Source of the DNA: Symsagittifera roscoffensis
Lineage: Eukaryota > Xenacoelomorpha > Acoela > Convolutidae
Direction of reading: 5' to 3'
NCBI RefSeq assembly: GCF_963678635.1
Contig: NC_087064.1
Location: forward strand, 12,322,819 to 12,386,818
DNA: 64,000 nucleotides
The notes under the pieces are model-generated. The model saw nothing but the letters and a program-made list of their open reading frames with translations. It was not told the origin of the DNA and searched no databases. Position numbers and translations under genes: made by a program. Below, in pieces: positions 61,172 through 64,000 of this stretch (positions are counted from its first letter, which is position 1; each line of letters begins with the position of its first letter).

Positions 61172-61385
61172 GCGCAGAGAGTTTCACTAGAAAAACGCAA
61201 ATTTAAATTTTTGTAAATTTTACTGTTCCACTGTCAAAAAAGAGGGAAATTACTCAAAAATTCAGCTGAATTCATAACTTCAATTAAAAGGAAACAATTT
61301 TTCATGATTTTGATTCAAAGCTTTGACGAAAAAATCGGAATGAAGAATAAAACTTTGTTGAAACGATTTGAACAAGTTAAATCAA

Positions 61386-61473
61386 GAATTGGTGGTTTAA
61401 ATCAAGAATCAAGAACAGTTTAAATCAAGAATCGGCCAAGCAACATACCCGTATTCGACTCCCAGCCGATGCA
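61386..61473 (+). pseudogene. Rearranged core with internal triplication
   Basis: GAATTGGTGG start is interrupted by repeated TTTAAATCAAGAATC; the class C 3' half resumes near 61435. See findings. Confidence 0.72.
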
Positions 61474-61688
61474 GCGAAGATAATTTTCCTAGAAAATCGC
61501 AAAATTAAATTTTTGTAATTTTTACTGTTCCACTGTCAAAAAAAGAGGAAAAAACTCAAATATTCAGCTGAATTCGAAACCTTAATTAACATGAAACAAA
61601 GTTTTGGTGATTTTGATGCAAAGCTTTGATGAAAAAAACGGGATGAAAAGCAAAAATTTATCGAAAAAATTAAATCAGTTAAAAGCAA

Positions 61689-61758
61689 GCATCGGTGGTT
61701 CAGTGGTAGAATTGTCGCCTGCCACTCGATAGACCCGAGTTTGATTTCTGGTGCTGCA
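61689..61758 (+). pseudogene. tRNA-Gly(GCC)-like, class A
   Basis: 5' two thirds exact apart from CACTCGAT; T arm CCGAGTTTGATTTCTGG and end TGCTGC. Confidence 0.8.
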
Positions 61759-62016
61759 AAGCAGAAAAACATTCCTAGAAAAATGCAATTTAAATTTTCT
61801 CAAATTTTTACTGCTCTACTGTCAAAAATGAAGAAAACTACTCAAATTTACGCTTTTGTAAGTTTTTACTATTCCACTAAAAAAATATATTCGAATAACT
61901 GGCTGAATTTATAACCTCAAATAAAATGTGTCATTGATTGTTTTGTTTCGAAATTTAGGTCAAAATTTGAAATAGAGAGCAACGCTTCTGTTCATGCGGT
62001 GAACAGGTTATTTCCA

Positions 62017-62081
62017 GCATCGGTGGTTCAGTGGTAGAATTAACGCCTCCCAATACCCGTGTTCAATTCCGAGGCAATGCA
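62017..62081 (+). pseudogene. tRNA-Gly-like, anticodon-arm deletion
   Basis: 3,090-bp copy of 58927. Confidence 0.78.
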
Positions 62082-62294
62082 GATCAGCAAAGATTTCAGG
62101 AAAAAGGGCAACTAGGACTTTTGTATTTTTTTTACTGTTCCACTGTCAAAAAAGAGGGAACCTACTCAACTATTCAGCTGAACGCGAATCCTCAATTAAA
62201 ATGAAACAAAGTTTTTCACGGTTTTGATTCGAAACTTTGATGGAAAGATTGAAATGAAGAGCAAAGTTTCGTTCAAACGGTGAACAGTATTCAA

Positions 62295-62361
62295 CCATCG
62301 ATGGTTCAATGATGAAACTTTCGCCTAGCAAAAAATAGATCCTGATCGATTCAGAGTGGCA
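62295..62361 (+). pseudogene. Highly decayed core
   Basis: 3,090-bp copy of 59205. Confidence 0.65.
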
Positions 62362-62565
62362 AAAGTTTTTAGGAAGAGAGCAAACATAAACATTCGTTTT
62401 TTTTTATTGTCCCAGTGTCAAAATAGGGAAAAATTGCACAAATAGTCAGCTGTATTTTAAAACTCAGATAAAATATCAACCTTTCATGGTTTTGATTCAA
62501 AAATCAGGTCAAGTTTCGAATTGCAGAGCAACGCCTTCGTTCATGCAGTGAACAATATAGCTCAA

Positions 62566-62634
62566 GCATTGGTGGTTCAATGTTAGAATTATCGTCTCCC
62601 ACGCGATAGACCAGCGTTTGATTCCCAGAAATGA
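62566..62634 (+). pseudogene. tRNA-Gly-like, acceptor end lost
   Basis: 3,090-bp copy of 59476, with CAATG for CAACG in the D loop. Confidence 0.75.
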
Positions 62635-62838
62635 AGAGCAGCAAAAGTTTCAGGTAAAAGCGCAAACTTTATTTATTGTAATTTGTTTTACTGTTCCACT
62701 GCCAAAAAATAAGGAAACTAATCATTTGAGTAGCTGAATTTGAAACCTCAAAAAACTGAAGTTTTTCATGGTTTTGATTTGAAACTTTGATGAAAAAATT
62801 GAAATGAGGAGCAAAAATTTTTGAAAAGGTTCCCCTCA

Positions 62839-62909
62839 GCATCGATGGTTCATCGCAAGAACTTTCGCTTACCACTCGATAGACTCGGGTCCTACTCCCG
62901 GCCTATGCA
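62839..62909 (+). pseudogene. Degenerate tRNA-Gly-like core
   Basis: 3,090-bp copy of 59749, with TTCGC for TTCAC. Confidence 0.72.
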
Positions 62910-63063
62910 GAGCAACAAAACTTTCCAGGAAGAGAGCAAAGTATCGTAATTTTTTTTGTTCCACTGTCAAAAAAGAGGGAAAATAATCAAATACTCAGAT
63001 AAACTCGTAATCTCAGAAAAAATGAAACAAATTTTTTCTCAAACGGCGACAAATTGAATTCAA

Positions 63064-63133
63064 GTAAAGCTGATTCAAGGGAGAATTCTTGACTGCAACG
63101 CGATAAACCGGGGTTCTATATCGGACCAATTCA
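63064..63133 (+). pseudogene. Highly decayed core
   Basis: 3,090-bp copy of 59974. Confidence 0.65.
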
Positions 63134-63351
63134 CAGCAAAAAAAATTCAGATAAAGCGCAAATTTAATTTTTCGTAATATTATTGTTCTACTGTCAAAAA
63201 AGGGGAAACCTACCCAAATAGTTAGCTCAATTCTAAAACTTGACTAAAATGATCCAAAAATCTAGTACATTTACGGCTGTGATGTCAAATATTGTGAAAA
63301 ATGTGAACTGAGGAGCAATGCTTTTGTTCTTGGGTTGACCGATATGGTCAA

Positions 63352-63422
63352 GCATCAGTCGCTCAGTGGTAGAATTGTCGAATGCCACGAGATTGACCCG
63401 GATTCAACTTTCGGCCGATAAA
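63352..63422 (+). pseudogene. Degenerate tRNA-Gly-like core
   Basis: 3,090-bp copy of 60262. Confidence 0.75.
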
Positions 63423-63636
63423 GAGCAGCAAAGTTTTCCAGGAACAGATCAAAACTAAGCTTTCGTATCTTTTTACTGTTCCACTGTCAAAAAAGAAGAA
63501 AATTACTCAAACTTTCAGCTCAAAACGAAACCTCAATTAAAATTAAACGAAGTTTTCATGATTTTGATTCAAAGATTTGGCGAAAAAACTGGATTAAAGA
63601 GCAAAACGTTGTCCTAACGTTAGTAATTCAATTCAC

Positions 63637-63706
63637 GCATCGGTGGTTCAGTGGAAGGTTTGACGCCTGCCACGCGATAGACAAGGATCCGTTCCAGGCC
63701 GATGCA
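63637..63706 (+). pseudogene. tRNA-Gly(GCC)-like, T arm damaged
   Basis: Copy of 60546 (offset 3091), GGATCCG for GTATCCG. Confidence 0.8.
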
Positions 63707-63904
63707 AAACAGAAAAATTTCTCTAGAAAAGCTCAATTTTGAACTTTTGTAACTTTTCAGTTCCACTGTCATTAAGATAAAAATTAGTAGCTGAGCTTTA
63801 GAACCCAAACAAAATGAGTCATTTATGCTTTTGATTCGAAAAATTGGTAACTTTTTGATATGAAGAGCAAAGTTTTTGTTCATATGGTAAACCATTTAGT
63901 TCAA

Positions 63905-63975
63905 GCATCGGTCATTCAGTGGAAGAACAATCGCCTGCCACGCGATAAACCAGGGTTCGATTCCCGGATGATGCA
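63905..63975 (+). pseudogene. tRNA-Gly(GCC)-like
   Basis: Copy of 60823 (offset 3082); last core in the window. Confidence 0.8.
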
Positions 63976-64000
63976 AATCAGCAAAACTTTCCTAGAAAGG

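Larger units (their letters stand above)
58762..61851. repeat. 3,090-bp higher-order repeat, copy 1 (decayed monomers)
   Basis: Aligns with 61852 onward. Its monomers are the most diverged in the window: several cores lack bases in the anticodon or T arm and spacers keep only parts of the usual blocks. Confidence 0.92.
1..64000 (+). repeat. tRNA-Gly-derived satellite array, whole window
   Basis: Every stretch of about 290 bp contains one 71-nt tRNA-Gly-like core, always on the + strand, followed by an AT-rich spacer with recurring blocks: a short palindrome after the core, ACTGTTCCACTGTCAAAAAA, GAGGAAA, ATTCAGCTGAATTC or TAGCTGAA, a GAAACAAAGTTTTCATG block, GAAGAGCAAAACTTTG, and ATCAAG just before the core. 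The array runs off both ends. All gaps between the listed cores are this spacer. No protein gene is supported: open frames are under 140 codons, recur on both strands with the monomer and read through the core. What the array does is unknown; it could be inert satellite, a Pol III-bound chromatin element, or a partly live tRNA-Gly cluster. Confidence 0.95.
61852..64000. repeat. 3,090-bp higher-order repeat, copy 2 (cut by window end)
   Basis: Matches copy 1 at offset 3090, then 3091 after a 1-bp insertion near 63496 and 3082 after a 9-bp loss near 63787. Continues beyond the window. Confidence 0.92.

Noticed and set aside
1-64000. CRISPR-like array (regular repeats)
   Set aside because: The period of about 290 bp with diverged repeats and no unique spacers does not fit; the repeat core is a tRNA.
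1-64000. Bacterial or organellar tRNA operon
   Set aside because: Only one tRNA species, no encoded CCA, eukaryotic-type A and B boxes, long AT-rich spacers and pervasive decay.
1-64000. Dispersed SINE family
   Set aside because: Units are strictly head to tail in one orientation, with no A-tail and no target-site duplications between them.
1-64000. Transposase, reverse transcriptase or viral remnant
   Set aside because: No long frame or recognisable motif of such proteins is visible on either strand.

Overview
The whole 64 kb is one head-to-tail tandem array. About 225 monomers of roughly 280-295 bp follow each other, all on the + strand. Each monomer has a 71-nt core that is recognisably a eukaryotic tRNA-Gly (GCATCGG acceptor start, TTCAGTGGTAG D arm, CCTGCCACG anticodon region with GCC, GGTTCGATTCC B box, CCGATGC acceptor end, discriminator A, no encoded CCA). 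An AT-rich spacer of about 215 bp separates the cores. I see no convincing protein gene, rRNA or non-tandem mobile element. The short open frames on both strands recur with the monomer and are translations of the repeat. The sequence suggests a eukaryotic nuclear genome, probably an invertebrate animal, because the core is close to the animal tRNA-Gly(GCC) consensus and the array behaves like satellite DNA. I cannot name the species.

Cores fall into classes that also share spacer type. Class A is the consensus with GCC; five copies are exact (2121, 29987, 30567, 52524, 53980) and others have zero or one mismatch. Class B has anticodon UCC, D arm GTTGTAGCATT and T stem CATGG. Class C has GCAGGATT or GGAAG in the D arm, AAGCAATAT or AAGCAAAAT after the anticodon, and the flank GCGCAGAGAGTTTTAC. 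Class D has GTCGTAG and CCCGATTTCG with CCGTCCGATGC. Class E has CTCCTGCCACGCGACAG. Class F has anticodon CCC and ACGCATGTTCGC. Class G reads GGC. A further set has lost the 3' half or the 5' half. Most non-A copies break pairs or invariant bases, so I call them pseudogenes.

Layout: 0-10 kb mixes classes, with an 863-bp doublet at 3.1-4.8 kb and a 1,154-bp doublet at 6.9-9.1 kb. 12.0-28.8 kb is an almost exact tandem duplication of 8.67 kb, the second copy lacking one 549-bp subunit; inside each copy is a 964-bp doublet. 29.5-33.2 kb holds 874-bp and 579-bp doublets. 36.8-45.4 kb repeats the monomer order of 0-10.2 kb about 35-37 kb away, with a 1,444-bp doublet inserted. 45.6-52.9 kb has recent 2,033/1,741-bp, 1,177-bp and 292-bp amplifications and the most homogeneous class A cores. 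54.9-56.3 kb has an 868-bp doublet. From about 58.2 kb to the end the monomers are much more decayed and carry a 3,090-bp doublet cut by the window end.

The array looks like a tRNA-Gly gene plus flanks amplified by repeated unequal exchange at several scales, with a few cores still able to fold as tRNA-Gly(GCC). Whether any is transcribed cannot be told from sequence.
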